Below the pieces are notes generated by a model. The model was not told where the DNA came from. It saw only the letters and a list, made by a program, of their open reading frames with translations, and searched no databases. From Candidula unifasciata (taxonomy: Eukaryota > Mollusca > Gastropoda > Stylommatophora > Geomitridae), in contig CAJHNH020003139.1 of assembly GCA_905116865.2 (NCBI GenBank), positions 17,501 to 81,500 of the forward strand: 64,000 nt of DNA, written 5' to 3'. A program made the translations under genes and the position numbers. Below, piece by piece: positions 21,661 through 33,562 of this stretch (its first letter is position 1; each line of letters begins with the position of its first letter).

Positions 21661-22454
21661 GTCGGGTCGTGTTTATATGGCATATAGCCAACTGGTTGAG
21701 ACTGTTCACAAATTAGCATTGCTGTTTGTTGTTATTCAGTTGTCGTATGGCACTACCACTTCTACTGACTTTCTTAAGCCTCTCTTTACTATGACATGAT
21801 CGTAAGTAGGTGTAGACCTATTACTACACTTCCCCACAAAGAAAAGGGACCTCAACTCTTCATTGTCTCGCCTCGCTCGGTCTCTTTATATCACCTTTTC
21901 TATTCCTCTTTTAAAACAACTCTCTTATAAGTGTGCGATCTTGTTACAGGAAAACCCGCTGTGAAACGATGTTATGGCAATACCCGATGTGAGATTTTGT
22001 TATGATTATCCGCTGTGAGATTTTGTTATGGGATTACCCGCTGTGATATGCTGTTTTAAGAATATATGTGTCAGATTTTGTTATAAGAACATCAGTGTGA
22101 AATCTTGCTCTTTGCTTTCTTTGTACTCGTGGCTTGAGTTCCTAACACTATAGATCTGATGTCAGACAAAGAGCAAACACATGGTGACGTGTCCAGGTAC
22201 ATTCTTCTCTCTAATCCTGTACAAGTGATTCAAAAATGTTGGTTGCTACTTAAAGAGCAAACAGCTACAAAACAATCCAAAGAAGTGCTGTCATAAATTG
22301 TTGTCCCCAAATACTGTACACGTAGCACAATGTAATAAGATTGCACGATGAAACCACAATGTAGATGTCATTTGCACAGACTGTCACATCCATGGTCCAT
22401 CAAAATGTCCCGATCGGCACCTCTGAAGTTTTGTTTTACGAGCTGGACTGCTTG
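21661..22454. other. Intergenic with a short tandem repeat
   Basis: Around 21950-22110 a roughly 30-bp unit (cccgctgtgagattttgtta) repeats four to five times with decay. The remainder shows no gene. Confidence 0.6.
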
Positions 22455-22825
22455 CAGCGTTACACAATCATACACTTAATTTATAACACAATCATACACT
22501 TAATTCATAACACAATCATACACTTTATTTATAACACAATCATAAACTTAAATTATAATACAATCATACACCTAATTTATAACACAAGCATGCACTTAAT
22601 TTATAACACAGTCATACACATAATTTATAAAACAAACACACACCTAATTTATAATACAATTACACGTTTAATTTATAACACAATCATACACTTAAATTAT
22701 AACACAACATACACATCATTTAAAACACAATTATACACTATATTTAAAAAACAATCACACACCTTATTATTAACACAATCATACGCCTAATTCATAACAC
22801 AATCATACATTTAATTTAATAAAGA
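22455..22825. repeat. 24-bp tandem repeat, about 15 copies
   Basis: The unit is approximately acaatcatacacttaattta followed by taac. The 24-bp period explains the open frame at 22365-22790. Confidence 0.9.
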
Positions 22826-23059
22826 CTGTCTTAGTGATGCAGTCATGCATGACCCTGACCAATGCCACTCCCAGCAGAGAGCAAAGTCAGTATAGACAAG
22901 TGTAGATGGCACTCCTTGGTGATAATATCAGCTACCTCGGGATCAGAACTGAGTCTAACGTACCACAATAGTTCTTGCTGATAAATAAATACCAGGACAC
23001 ATTCTGACACTGCCAAACTAAAAGAACCAATTTTCACCAGTACCTGTTGAATCACCGTC

Positions 23060-23240
23060 GTCTTCTCCGTAAGGGTCTGATTAAGCGCAGCAGGAGATAC
23101 TGGGGCCTGGCGTCATGACACAGGTTGGAGCACCTTCTGAGATTGTTTAGGATGGTAACAGAGCTAAACAATAGTCGACCCTGGATCTTCTACTGTTGAC
23201 CGGTAGACTCATGTTGTGAATGGTCTCCTGTGTTTTCTTA
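23060..23240 (+). mobile_element. R2-type element, 3'-terminal module, diverged
   Basis: Shared blocks are gcgcagcag, caccttctgagatt, ggatggtaac, gtcgac, cttctactg, ccggtagactc and ctcctgtg. The caccttctgagatt variant is the same as in the 38.6 kb copy. Confidence 0.5.
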
Positions 23241-23282
23241 TTATTCTACGACATGTTTTTGTTAGAACCCAGGCCGTGAGGC

Positions 23283-23425
23283 GTTGGTGGTCAGTTCTTT
23301 CTACAACTGTCTGTTGCATGTACTTTCTATCAGTTCTGACACACTCAATCTTCAATGGCATGGGGTCATTGTCCAATATCGTTTCTCTTGGTCTCCCTCT
23401 GCCTCATTTTCACAATTTTGCGGCG
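23283..23425 (-). mobile_element. RTE-like (type 2) C-terminal fragment, decayed
   Basis: Read on the minus strand, the segment resembles the GRPRE...LSV-ELIESTCNR...KELTTNAS region of the better copies at 45.5, 51.2, 56.1 and 63.3 kb, with several frame breaks. Confidence 0.4.
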
Positions 23426-23924
23426 CACAGTTTGCGAATCACTGGAGTACAACATATAGAGTGCTTCATTACAATTTACTTTGTCCAGAATCAGAACACT
23501 GAAATAATTAAATAACGAGTGCAGCATATCGAGTGCTTCATTCCAATTCTGGTCAAAGTTCATCTCAGTAGTACTGCCTCAGACAGAATTCTTCACTGTC
23601 AAACCTGGCCTGACAATGCTTAAGCTTATGTGACCCTTGTTAAAGGTTAAGCTCGGATACCATGCTCTTTCCAAGCATTTCGCGTGCTGTGTTTTCCACA
23701 AATTATCTGAGATCCAACCTTCACGCTCTCTTCAACGAGTCATAGGGTGCTGCCAACTATAAACATTGTTAACTAATTAAGCTATGAGTTTATTTATATC
23801 CACTCATGATGTTTAAATAGAGAACTGATCTAGAAGGAATATAATGATATAAATCTACAACTAACACGATAGCTCTTTGATGTTTTAATTTATTTTATTA
23901 AATAAGAACATACATTAGCTTTAG

Positions 23925-24190
23925 CGCAGCCAATAGGAGGCTCGCTTTCAAATCCAGCTGCAACTTGCTGCAGAGGGCGGTTCCCGGGGTTCACCCAGCC
24001 TCTAGGAAATGGGTACCAGAGTGACACTCTGGTGTAAATGGAGGAACGTCGCTGTAGCTACAAAGCTACGTGCGAACGACGACACAGGCGGACAGTTTCT
24101 TATCAGCTGTCCGTACTGGTGGCAGAGCACTTATGGTTTCTAACCGTGTGCAATGACGCTGGTTCACATCTCCCGACTTTACCTTTTAAA
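23925..24190 (+). mobile_element. SINE-like repeat (family B), copy 1
   Basis: It matches 28548-28845 in inverted orientation: aatccagctgc, ggggttcacccagcc, ctaggaaatgggtacca, tggaggaacgtcgctgtagc, ggcagagca, tatggttt and ccgtgtgcaatgacgctgg. The aatgacgctggttcacatct segment lies near the 3' end, followed by tacctttt. Confidence 0.7.
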
Positions 24191-24469
24191 AAAGAACATA
24201 CACAGGGCTGATCGACAACTAGATATTTTGTGATTTAGTTATCAGAGTGAGATCTGGCTCTGGACTTGGTCAATGAGACAAATTACTCTGAAATTTAAGG
24301 ATGTTATATTTCATTTTAGGCTTGGCTGACGTGAGAATGCGACATCTATTGTGTCAGCAATGACCCATTCCGCTGGTCTACATCTGATTGTATAACCTTT
24401 TGCTAATGCCTCAACCCCAAGCCTTTTAAACTTATACAAGAATACATTTTTAAACAAGTTGAAGAATTG

Positions 24470-25312
24470 CCTGGACTGAATATTAATGGGAGAACAATAA
24501 ACAATCTGAGATACGTGGATGACACATCTCAACTAGCAGAAAGCGAGCAGCAGTTATACGAACTTACGGATGACGCCAGCCGGCGGAACCAGAATATGCC
24601 GTAACATTCACAAAATTAAAAAAATGGTAAATAAAATGGTAAATAAAATGGAAAAAAGAGGCCATCAGTGAACATCACAGTAAACAGAGAGATATTAGAA
24701 TAAGTAACATGTTTCACTTATCTAGGACATGTAGCAACCGATGATGATGATGATGATGTGTGTAGATAAATGTAGAAGCGAAACAGAAATGCAAAAAATT
24801 GAAATGACTAAATCTGTTTAAGATACGCAAATTTCTGACAGCTACAGGGATAAACAACATACTAAAAATGAGAACTGTCAAATGTCAGATAAACTCAGTC
24901 CTGCTACATGGTGCAGAAGCTCGGACTACTAGAAAATCGCACTGAGTCCCTGGAAATGTCGGTAGACAGAAGAATAGGTCATATTTCATGAAAACAAAAA
25001 CAGTCCAGAACAGAGGTTTTGGTAAAACTGACGATGGAAAAAAAAGAAACAAACATTTAAAAAGAGACAATCGAAGTACACTGGTCACATGGAAAGACAT
25101 AACAACCTTTTACAAACCATACTGGAGGGGAAGGTCGAAGTCAAGAGAGCAAGAGATGGCAACGATACAAAAAAGAGGATAACATCAAGAGATGGGCGGG
25201 CAGCAGTTCCATAGAGTGTACAACCAGGACAAGAGACAGAGCGTGTTGCAAATTACTTGCAGCCAACCTTCACCGTGGGGACGGTACCTTATTGATTGAC
25301 TGGTTAATAAGG
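24470..25312 (+). mobile_element. RTE-like (type 3) reverse transcriptase remnant
   Basis: It encodes GLNINGRTINNLRYVDDTSQL near 24477, including the YVDD catalytic block. Further on are VNRE and FTYLGH-like blocks near 24690-24730, an LLHGAEA-type block near 24900, and the 3' GHMERH...ITRDGRAA-like end near 25085-25270. The frame is broken many times, so this is an old copy of the family also seen at 21.4 kb. Confidence 0.7.
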
Positions 25313-25484
25313 CTGGACGAGGTGTCCGACATTAGTACCTGTTTGATTCTCATCCTTGAGATTACAATTTTGTAGACTGCACAACTGGAGGGGAAATACA
25401 GAAATGGCAAACACGCAATTTAGTGTGTAGTGTATCATGTGTTAGTCTGAACACGCCAGACATACACACCTATTTGAAATGTTA

Positions 25485-26455
25485 TTGATGAGTGTGAATG
25501 CGACAGATGCCATGTGTATTTAGAATGTCTTTTGTGTGACAATACAACCGATGTCATGTATAATCAGAGTGTCTTTTCTGAGGCATTGCGACCTATGTCA
25601 TGTATATTTAGGATGTCTTTTGTGTGGCAATGCGACAAATGTTAGTTCATATTTAGGATGAATGCGACAGATGAAAGGTGTATTTAGAATGTCCTTTGTG
25701 TGATAATGCAACCGATGTTATGTATATTGAAGGTGTCATTTCCGAGGTAATGCGACGGATGTAACGTTTTTTTTTTAGGATGTTTTATGTGAGGCAATGC
25801 GACAGATGTCATGTTTCTTTATGCTATCTTTTGTGAGGCAATGCGACCGATGTCATGTTTCTTTAGGATATCTTTTGTAAGGCAGTGCGACAATGTCATG
25901 TATATTTATGATGTCTTTTGTGTGATAATACAACCGAGGTCATATTCACAGCTTTTGTTCTGAGGCAAGCGACTTATGTATATTAAGGATGTCTTTTGTG
26001 TGACAATGCAACAGATGTCACGTTTCTTTAGGATGTCTTTTGTGAGGCAATGTGACAGATGTCATGTTTCTTTAGGGTATCTTTTGTAAGGCAATGCGAC
26101 AATGTCATGTATATTTATGATGTCTTTTGTGTGATAATACAACCGAGTTCATATTCAGAGCTTTTGTTCTGAGGCAAGCGACTTATGTATTTTTAGGATG
26201 CCTTTTGTGTGACAATGCAACAGATGTCACGTTTCTTTAGGATGTCTTTTGTGAGGCAATGCGACAGATGCCATGTACATTTATGTCTTTTGTGTGATAA
26301 TGCAACCGATGTTATGTATATCCAGAGTGTCTTTTCCGAGGCAATGCTACTTATGGCATGTATATTTAAAATGTCTTTTGTACGTCAATACAACAGATGT
26401 CATGTTTCTTTAGGATGTCTTTTGTGTGACGATGCGACAGATGTTTTATTGTAAC
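25485..26455. repeat. 44-bp tandem repeat, about 20 copies
   Basis: The unit is approximately atgcgacagatgtcatgtat, atttaggatgtcttttgtg, aggca. Blocks are duplicated at larger scale: 25900-26010 and 26105-26240 share the cttatgta, aggatg and caatgcaacagatgtcacg order. It is the same family as 16160-16345. Confidence 0.9.
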
Positions 26456-27049
26456 TGACATGCCATCAATCTCCGATATGTGACACCTGCCAACTTGAGT
26501 ATCACTTCAATTTGTTTGTGGAACGATATTTGTGTGTGTGTGTCCTAGTTACCTTGGCTGTGGAAGGATTTATGTGTGTCTGTCATTTCAACTTGTCTGC
26601 TGAATAATATATGTGTGTGTAACAACAACATATATGCGGTATGATATATGTTATGTCATTTCAATGTTTCTGCAAAATGACATCTCTGAATGTCACGTCA
26701 ACTATTTTGCAGAATTGCTTATATGCGTCACGTCTACTTTTTTGCGGATTTATGTTTGCATATGTAACTGTAATGTTGGTATTTTGGAAACTTTACTGAA
26801 AGGTAAGATTTGTGGAAGGGGCTAGACGTCAAGTATTTGTATTTATTAGATGTCAGCATATCTTGCTGGACCTGCTTGCTAATAGTAGACATTTACTGGA
26901 CGAGATCACCTGTAAAATTGCAATATAGAATATTAACTGGAGATTGTCTGCTCGTTAAAAAACTGTGTGCATTAAGAATGTCATCTATGTCTTTTATGTG
27001 AAAAACCCCTAGCAACCAGTCAACACATAGAGGAGACAATATCCCAGCA
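26456..27049. other. Intergenic, short GT-rich repeats only
   Basis: Between 26500 and 26790 decayed units around tatgtgtgtgtc alternate with tcatttcaac. No gene is seen; the frames at 26613-26825 and 26810-27001 have no domain. Confidence 0.5.
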
Positions 27050-28030
27050 ATGTCAGCCTGTCTGGAATTTAATTTATGTTTTAATATTTAAAGATGAAAG
27101 ATAATGTGGAATTTAATTTATGTTTTAATATGTAGAGATGAAATAAACCTGGGATGTCATTTATGTTCTAATATTTAGAGGTTGCAGATAACGTGGAATG
27201 TAACTTTTATTTTATTTCTAGAGATTACAGATTTGTGGACTATAATTTGTATTATTTTTAAATTTTTAATAGAGATATAAGATGATCTTGAATGTAATTT
27301 TTTTTTTATCGTATGTAGACTAAACATCATCCAAAATGTAATTGTATTTATATGGAGATTAAAGATAATGTGGATTTTATATTTTATTATAAAGAGATTA
27401 ATGGTAATGTCGAATGCAATGTATATATTATTGCAATATATAAATTACATTCCACTTTATCTTTCATCTTCAAATATAAAAAAGAAAGTTACAATCCACA
27501 TTTTGTTTAATCACTGTATGGACAAGTTTTTATTGTATTCAACATTATGTTTAATTGCGAAACAACAAAATATAAATTTCATTGAACATCTTTAATCTCA
27601 ATTTGGAAAAAAAATATAGCAATTCACATTACCTTCAATCTCCTTATCAAACAATATAAATTGCATTTTACATTATCATAATTCTCTATATAATAAAAGA
27701 CGAACTGCATCTCTCAGTTCTCTGTGTAAAAATACATAGATTAGATTCCACATTTTCTTTTATCTTTCTAAAAAAAAAAAAAAATTATATTCCACAATAT
27801 TTTTAATCTCTGTATAATAACATATAAATTACATTCTATATTATCCTAAATATATATTTAGTAAAAAAAAAACGAAATTAAATTCCCCATTATTTGTGAT
27901 CTCTATAAAATAAAATATAAACGACTTTCAACTTTATATTAATTTTCTTTATAATAACATAAACATTACATTCCACATTATCATTAATCTCTGTATAATA
28001 AAATATAAATTACTTTCCACAATATCTATG
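27050..28030. repeat. About 44-bp satellite in head-to-head inverted halves
   Basis: From 27050 to about 27425 units read agagattaaagataatgtgg, aatgtaatttatattttatt. From about 27435 to 28030 the same unit appears as its reverse complement (aaattacattccac, attatctttaatctc). The switch is near 27432 within aatgtatatattattgcaat. More forward units occur at 28400-28545, 28855-28990 and 36035-36130. Confidence 0.85.
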
Positions 28031-28400
28031 ACAGAATGGGCACTGGACGTCTGATGTGGTTAGTATAGTAACTGGCAACTTGACGTGTCCTCACACATTG
28101 ACCCACACTCTGCAGACTCGCGACAGTCCTAGTGTGTAGTCCATTGGCAGTGGCATGAGCTTGTTTCGGAAACAAGGTTGGGTTCGGTTAAGGTATGACC
28201 TTGTAGAACGGGAATGCCCGGGAGTGAGTGGCGATCTTAAAGTCCTCACGGTCTTGTTTAGGATACTGGGAGCCCATCTTTTTCTGGGGTTAACTACCTC
28301 CTTTGTGCTGATCTGTAAAGAATGATATGTGTGCTCTGTAAGTGTTTGGCTTAGTGTGTCGTAAGGAGAGATTGTCTGTCAGTAATATATACATTGCAAT
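28031..28400. other. Unique-looking segment between satellite blocks
   Basis: GC-richer sequence with no recognisable domain; it interrupts the satellite field. No gene is called. Confidence 0.4.
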
Positions 28401-28547
28401 AAAGAGCATAGAGATAATGTGGAATGTAATGTATCTGTTAGTATAAGGAGACTACATATTTTTGGAATGTAAAGTATATGTTAGTTTAAAGAGATTAAAG
28501 ATAATGTGGAATGCATTTTATATGTTATTATATATAGACGATAAAAG

Positions 28548-28845
28548 TAAAGGTACATTTGGGAGATGTAAACCAGCGTCATTGCACACGGTTATAAACC
28601 ATAATTGCTCTGCCACAAGTACTGACAGTTGATAAGCAAATGTGCGTCTCTGTCGCCGTCTGCACGTAACTCTGTAGCTACAGCGACGTTCCTCCATTTT
28701 TCTCAGAGTGTCATTATGGTACCCATTTCCTAGTGGTTGGGTGAACCCCGTAAACCGCCCGGTTTCGAACACCGACAATGGCTACAGTGAGTCGCAGCTG
28801 GATTTTAAGGCAAGTCTTCTATTGACTACGCTAGCGCGGCTCCCA
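28548..28845 (-). mobile_element. SINE-like repeat (family B), copy 2
   Basis: It is the inverted counterpart of 23925-24190. On the minus strand it begins agccgcgctagcgtagtcaa, a possible A-box region, and has gtgttcgaaaccgggcgg as a possible B-box region. It then has ggggttcacccaacc and the shared body, ending tacctttac. Confidence 0.75.
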
Positions 28846-29091
28846 TATATATAGGGACGAAAGATAATGCGGATTGTAATGTATATTTTATGATGCCAAG
28901 TTTAAAGATAATAGAGCATGCAATTTGTGTTTTATTATATAGAGAATGTATATGTTAAGAAACTAAAATAAAGATTATTCTGAATGTAATGACTTGCATT
29001 GATAATATTACTTCATTTAAAAAAAGAAAAAAAAAGTAAATCATAAGATAATCCTCAATCACTGCATTGCTATTTCTAACTTTTATTTGTT

Positions 29092-29500
29092 TCTAAAGAA
29101 TTTGGAATCACCATCACGGCACTTGAGACACTCCCATGAGTACTCAGTCCCCACTTTCAGCAGCAAGGGAAGAGTTCTGATTACGATGCTAGCTTAGACC
29201 GTAATGATCTATCTGCGCCTCGTTTGTTTGTTTTAGTATCCAGAAGCCATGAGTTCTTAACCCTTAGGCTCGGTATTATGGATATCGCAACCTTTCGGCC
29301 TTGATTCCATTGTATATACCGTAAAACCTGGGAGAAATGTGGCTTTCCTGCCTACCCCCGGGAGTGAACCCGGACCACAAGAAGTTTGCCACCCGGTCTC
29401 ACCGTTCTTAACATGCTATGTGTGTCAGATACAATCACAGCATGTGTGCACAGATGATTTTCAAGCCAGCGAAAGGCAGCAGAGACTGCTGGGACATACA
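29092..29500 (-). mobile_element. RNase H LINE, internally deleted
   Basis: The minus-strand terminal region (KVGTEYSWEC-like) is encoded near 29105-29160. An AVSAAFRWLENHLCTHAVIV block with the following SDTHSML is encoded near 29410-29490. The roughly 200 bp between them do not encode the expected PGHAG segment, so the middle has been lost or replaced. Confidence 0.6.
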
Positions 29501-29563
29501 CACAAGTGTAGGCTAATATTTCGACATATTTCTTTGTTAATAAATTTTAATCTGTTTCTTGAA

Positions 29564-30103
29564 CTATGATTTATGAGTTAGATTATCTTCACAGCACTCC
29601 AGAAACATCCATAAGCGCTCAGATTCCCCTCTCAACATATTCATAAGCGTCGCATGGTTAATAGTGCTAGTCCTATGTTGGTTAACAAGACTTCGTGTGC
29701 GTGCGGTGTGCTTCTCATGCTTGGATGTGCCGATCTTTCCTCCCAATTCTCGTATTCTTAGCAGTGATGTGGACACGTTGCTTCCAAAATCCTCAAAACT
29801 TCCTATCTCTCTGAAGGCAGTTACAATGTCTGCGTAATCCATGGGCGTGTTATCTTCAATTAATGCAGCACCTGCCAGTCTATCAGCTCTTTCATTACCA
29901 ACAGCGCCTTCATGCTCTGGGACGAATATGAAAGTACTGCACACACAGAAAAGTTTTGCTTTGACTCAAACAAAGGTCTGCGCAACAACCCTGCCTCGAC
30001 CTGCCGGATCATGCTTAAAGAATCACTCAGCAAACACACGCGGGAATACTCCTGTGGTTCTAGCCACACGAAAGCTTGTGTCACCGCCATCACCTCCAAT
30101 TAT
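29564..30103 (-). mobile_element. RNase H LINE, second subfamily, abutting receptor 3
   Basis: The minus strand encodes EVMAVTQAFVWLEPQ near 30095, LLSDSLSMIRQVEAG near 30020, FVPEHEGAVGNERADRLAGA near 29920, FEDFGSNVSTSLLRIRELGG near 29790, and NQHRTSTINHATLMNMLRGE to the end near 29570. There is one frame change near 29944. The Asp of SDSLS and the His and Asp of PEHEG/ERAD are kept. The 5' truncation point coincides with the stop codon of receptor 3, in the same orientation. Confidence 0.85.
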
Positions 30104-31065
30104 GTGTTTCTTGTGTCTCTGCAACAAAACTGTTTCACCGCTAAACAGTAAGTGACAACAGCAGAATAAAATTCTTTATTCATATACGCATATATGAGAA
30201 AATTGATAGCTGAGTGGATAGGTACAATAGAAAACATTCCTACATAGATGTTGTCTGGCAGCTTGGACATAAATCCAAGATTAGACATCACTGTTGACGT
30301 GAATGTACAAACAAAGATGACACCGAACATGAGAGCAAAAAACTTGACACTTCTTAAAGCCGCCTTCACTTTATCTCTGACTATCGTTTCAGCTTCAGAT
30401 ACATTCAGTCTCCGAGCATTGGCTGACTGCTTGTGTTTGAAAGCCACGCGGGCGATTTTTAAGTAGCAAATAAAGATTAAGATCAGACTAACTGCATAAA
30501 CACTTAGTCCAAAAATGTTATATTCTCCAGGTGCATGTAATAAAATACAATGTTTATGATACTTATCATCATATAAAGTTGTAGGTGCGGTAATGATAAA
30601 GATAAGACACGTTATCCATACGCCTAGAAGAATAAAATAAGTCCTTGTCTTTGTCATGGCTTTCATGTAGTAAAACGGATATGCAATTTGAATATATCGA
30701 TCTACGGCAATCACTCCCAGGTGACCTATAGACATGATCACAGTCCCGGTGACCAAACCTAATATGAAACATTTCATTAGCTTTGTCCTCATAAAACTGG
30801 GCATATGAATTGATACAAGCGATAACTGATTGCCGATAAATCCTAGCGTTAATAACAAATCATTAGCCGCCAAGGATACAACATATATATTGGAGTTCTT
30901 GTGCAATTTCTTTGTGAAACAGATCACACAAATAACGACAAAACATTCACAAATTGAAACAAAACTGATAAAGGCGGTAATGTACACAAAAAATGCACCA
31001 AAGTTGTCAATGATACAGGGGTCGGTTTCATTGGCAGTTATTTCTCTGATTGTTGACAGGTTCAT
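30100..31065 (-). CDS. Class A (rhodopsin-like) GPCR, receptor 3
   Basis: A 321-residue single-exon receptor. The ATG at 31065 is preferred because its N-terminus (MNLS...ANETDPC) aligns with receptor 4, and the frame upstream only opens with GTG at 31179. N2 and N12 are glycosylation sequons. C99 and the loop 2 Cys (KHCILLH) allow the standard disulfide. AVDRYIQIAYPFYYMKAMTK follows TM3, with the Asp at 122. Loop 3 contains FKHKQSANARRL. TM6 has CTFTS, lacking both the Trp and the Pro of CWxP, and TM7 has NFLIY. The tail ends KQFCCRDTRNT. The TAA at 30100-30102 lies at the junction with a LINE fragment, so the last residues and the 3' end may be LINE-derived. The closest paralogue is receptor 4, 6 kb away on the same strand. 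Confidence 0.92.
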   Translation of the reverse strand: MNLSTIREITANETDPCIIDNFGAFFVYITAFISFVSICECFVVICVICFTKKLHKNSNIYVVSLAANDLLLTLGFIGNQLSLVSIHMPSFMRTKLMKCFILGLVTGTVIMSIGHLGVIAVDRYIQIAYPFYYMKAMTKTRTYFILLGVWITCLIFIITAPTTLYDDKYHKHCILLHAPGEYNIFGLSVYAVSLILIFICYLKIARVAFKHKQSANARRLNVSEAETIVRDKVKAALRSVKFFALMFGVIFVCTFTSTVMSNLGFMSKLPDNIYVGMFSIVPIHSAINFLIYAYMNKEFYSAVVTYCLAVKQFCCRDTRNT

Positions 31066-31989
31066 TTCACTGATAATGTTACTGTTATTCTTACATGTTC
31101 TCCAAAACAGATGCATAAAAAGAATTCTATTACCATGACATGTGCGCCTAGTCTCAAACAACTCACTCACAACTGTCACAAATCTGAAAACGGGCAGTCA
31201 GTGTTACTTGAATTAGCTGTTATTGATTCCGTTAATAATAACTTTCTCAATTGTTGAACTGAGTATGTAGAATGTTTCTTGTAAAATTTGCATCCATAAA
31301 CATACTTTTTGAATCGCAGGAGCCAAAAACTTTCAGAGACGGCACTGCGGTGGAAGAAAACTTTTGACAATTCACTCGTATCGTATCACACATTCCTTGA
31401 AGTAACTCAGAATCTTTCAGACTGTCCCAACGCTACTCATCGGATAGTCAAAACATTACAATATAATAGTGAACTTTGTAAACTAAACTGTTGCTCGTCT
31501 TCTAATCATATATTCCTACAAGTATTTTCTGCTAATAATTGTTGACATGTAGCCTTTCCTGTCCTGCAGTCAATCTCAAAAATTGTATTTCAATTCCCTG
31601 TTGCCATTCACAGAACAGCACTGTGATCAGACGAACATTTTATGAGCAAAACAGTTTTCTTACGTGCAAAAATTAAGAACAGTAGTGTTATGAATTTAGG
31701 CGACATAAGGACAGTTGACCACTCCCTAAAAGCTAGACCTTATAGTCAGTTTTCATGACATTTAGTGGCTGGCCTTTTCCCCCATTGACTTCGACAACTG
31801 TATTGTCGTAGTGATGTTTAGAAATCAACCTTTTAAACGTCCTTAAAGGACACTACCACCAACAAATTGTTTGAACAATCTAGATGAGGACATGCAACTA
31901 AATTGTTTTCAATCATTTCTTTTTTTTTTTTTTTTTACTCAAAACTAAATAAATAAACGTTCGTGTGGTCACTAGATAATCAGCTCATT
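31066..31989. other. Upstream of receptor 3, no gene seen
   Basis: It should hold the receptor's promoter and any 5' exon, but no motif could be assigned. A T run lies at 31920-31936. Confidence 0.5.
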
Positions 31990-32195
31990 ATTCCATTGTT
32001 AATTATGGCGTGGACCTTGGCTCCCAGGTCGACCCAGCCTTGAATGGGTACCGGGTGCAATCCCGGGAAGTAGAGGCGGCTGGCGTGATGCTGACCACAT
32101 CACCCATCTTGTGCCGTTAGTCTATAAAAAATATAGGTCTAGCCCTATATGCCCTATACGCCTAAAGGCGTGGAAAGGGTCCTTTACTTTACTTC
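31990..32195 (+). mobile_element. tRNA-derived SINE (family A), headless copy
   Basis: The body is well conserved (caggtcgacccagcc, gggtaccgggtgcaatccc, gctgaccacatcaccc, tataggtctagccctatatg) with the tcctttactttactt tail. The tRNA-like head is missing, so it is 5'-truncated. Confidence 0.8.
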
Positions 32196-32399
32196 TTTTT
32201 AATTATGGCGTGAGACGCAAACAATCCAGTTAATCTTCTCCATGGCTTATCTTTACTCGTTTTTCGCTTCAAGTTTCCCTATTGCCATTACGTTTTCAAG
32301 TTTGTTTATCCTTGTTAAAATTGTTGCAGTAAAACTATCGTTTTAATTGGTTTCATCCGTTCTTGGAAGTACTATCTCGTTTGCATTCCTGTCCGACGA

Positions 32400-33175
32400 C
32401 TGGGCACATTTTACAAGATGTATGTTTAGATTTGAACTGAAATGTATTGTACCGTACGAAATAAAATATGGCTTCAACATTTGGTGTAACCTCTTCCGTT
32501 CCTACTCAACCACCTAGATCTGAGTACACATATACTCTCGACGAAAGTGTAAATAATCCTGAACTATCTGATTATTCTGTCTACGTGCACAATTATAATT
32601 ATAATCACAAATTTATAGAATGCTGTTATTTATGCCCGCCACAGATGAATCCCATATTTGTTTCTCTTAATGCGCTTGAGTTATGTTGGTAATGACGTAT
32701 CCTCGCAACCTTCTTGTGTACTGGCAATAGGGTACACATGTTCATTTCTAAGTGGAAATAAAAGTTCTAACATATATTTTATGAATCTAACTTTCAATAG
32801 AAAAGAATGACCTGCATCATAAGTGGAACAATCCTGTCAGATTGTCGGTTGGTTGGTATAACAATGTTCTGTACTGGTAAAATCTTGTTTCACAGAATTT
32901 TTTCACTAACCAGATAAAAACAGCGAGTATAGTTCAGAGTTTGTTGTACGAATTTTACCCTAGGACATCTCCAAGGCAACGTGGCGTGTACAAATATGGG
33001 ATCGGATAGAATACAGCTAGAGAACGTGATATCTGGAACCTTGAGATTAAATTAAACAGTAGCTAACAGCTCTTGCTGATCAGTCTTGATTCAATTATGA
33101 AGTGGACACGTTAAAAAGTTTAATGGATTTTTTATGTTGACATTGCTATTGTAAAACATTTATCAGAATTTGAGT
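32400..33175. repeat. Dispersed repeat family E, longest copy
   Basis: Blocks are shared with 3085-4240 (agatttgaactg, tattgtaccgtac/tattgtatcgtat, atattttatgaatcta), with 6425-6665 and with 39290-39785 (acaaatatggg/gag, tctggaa, taaattaaaca, ctcttgctgat, tttatgttgac). The 74-codon frame at 32468-32692 lies inside it and has no domain. The element type is unknown. Confidence 0.5.
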
Positions 33176-33344
33176 GATGAAACAAGACGCCAGAGATTTT
33201 ACTTTCAAAGTGGGCATTTCGTGCCTTCGGAGGAAGTAGCGTATGGCGCTATTTACACAGACGAGTTGGCGATGCATTTACAGCAGTGTGTTTCTGTGTA
33301 TCCAATTTAGATTGTGTTGACCTGAGTGTCCAAGGTATTTAGGA

Positions 33345-33562
33345 AACAGTTTGGGTGACGGTCGGCTCTGTGACTAAGTCGATGCGAACGCTTTGTAATG
33401 CAAAGTGTGCCGGGGTCGATCCCAGCTGCGGGCCATGCAACTTGCGTTGGTTTCGATAGTGGTATGAGTGGGCCGACCGTCCAGCAGGCAATGGCAAAAT
33501 AATGGACGTCAATTTGCCTAGATAAACCACACAATAGCCAAGGTCTGGTGAGGTCGGTTCTG
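33345..33562 (+). mobile_element. tRNA-derived SINE (family C), forward copy
   Basis: The head has ctctgtgactaagtcgatgc (A-box region) and gccggggtcgatcccagctg (B-box region). The body has cgttggtttcgatagtgg, gtgggccgaccgtc, ggcaatggcaaa and ttgcctagataaaccacac. Inverted relatives are at 9850 and 33990. Confidence 0.8.

Noticed and set aside
32468..32692. 74-codon open frame with an ATG
   Set aside because: It lies within dispersed repeat family E, has no domain and no conserved copy of the frame in the sister repeats.
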